Positions 6,932 to 6,983 of a stretch of DNA of 6,983 nt are shown piece after piece. The notes beneath the pieces are model-generated. The model was not told the origin of the DNA and did not search any database. It worked only from the letters and a program-made list of their open reading frames with translations. The translations under genes were made by a program, and so were the position numbers. The DNA comes from Treponema sp. (GTDB taxonomy: Bacteria > Spirochaetota > Spirochaetia > Treponematales > Breznakiellaceae). Position 1 is the stretch's first letter. Every line of letters starts with the position of its first letter. The stretch covers positions 1-6,983 of the forward strand of contig WQXE01000094.1 in NCBI GenBank assembly GCA_009784995.1, in the 5' to 3' direction.

Positions 6932-6983
6932 AAAAGTCAGTACACCTGCAAGAAACTGCCGCTTTACCCCCTGTTGAATAACA

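Noticed and set aside
6932..6983. Tail after the cyclase stop searched for a terminator or new gene start
   Set aside because: No clear inverted repeat with T-tract, promoter or start codon with ribosome binding site is visible in these 52 bases.

Overview
The window is AT-rich bacterial chromosome. The gene types suggest a spirochaete, most likely a Treponema-like organism. That view rests on my recollection of protein styles, not on a marker gene: a 7TM-PAS-class III cyclase with a TPR-like tail ending in 'ADWDGV', a cytoplasmic leucine-rich-repeat protein, and a TPR-rich helical protein. I see no rRNA, tRNA, CRISPR array, transposase or phage gene.

Layout. (1) 1-687, plus strand: the 3' part of a helical TPR-like gene whose start lies outside the window. 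(2) 688-845: a convergent intergenic spacer almost filled by a degenerate repeat built on 'cctcacgcagagacgcagag'-type units, with two direct left arms and one inverted right arm. (3) 846-3086, minus strand: an aconitase-superfamily hydratase of the YbhJ-like type, with all three Fe-S cysteines but several changed active-site positions. (4) 3087-3154: a 68-bp divergent intergenic region holding the hydratase Shine-Dalgarno on one strand and two TATAAT boxes for the next gene on the other. (5) 3155-4897, plus: a 580-residue protein with about 14 leucine-rich repeats and then five copies of a Y-x3-C-x2-A/G helical repeat. (6) 4898-4951: a 54-bp spacer with a sigma70-like promoter and a perfect 9-1-9 palindrome between its -35 and -10 boxes. 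(7) 4952-6931, plus: a membrane adenylate cyclase. (8) 6932-6983: a 52-bp tail in which I see no feature.

How the parts relate. Nothing shows that the hydratase, LRR protein and cyclase share a pathway. The LRR and cyclase genes are co-directional, but each appears to have its own promoter. The most notable regulatory signal is shared by these two genes: neither has a Shine-Dalgarno, and each has a -10-like hexamer ending exactly 6 nt before the ATG, as expected for leaderless mRNAs. The hydratase has a strong Shine-Dalgarno. The cyclase promoter also carries a 19-bp palindrome that looks like a repressor operator, so production of the second messenger may itself be transcriptionally controlled.
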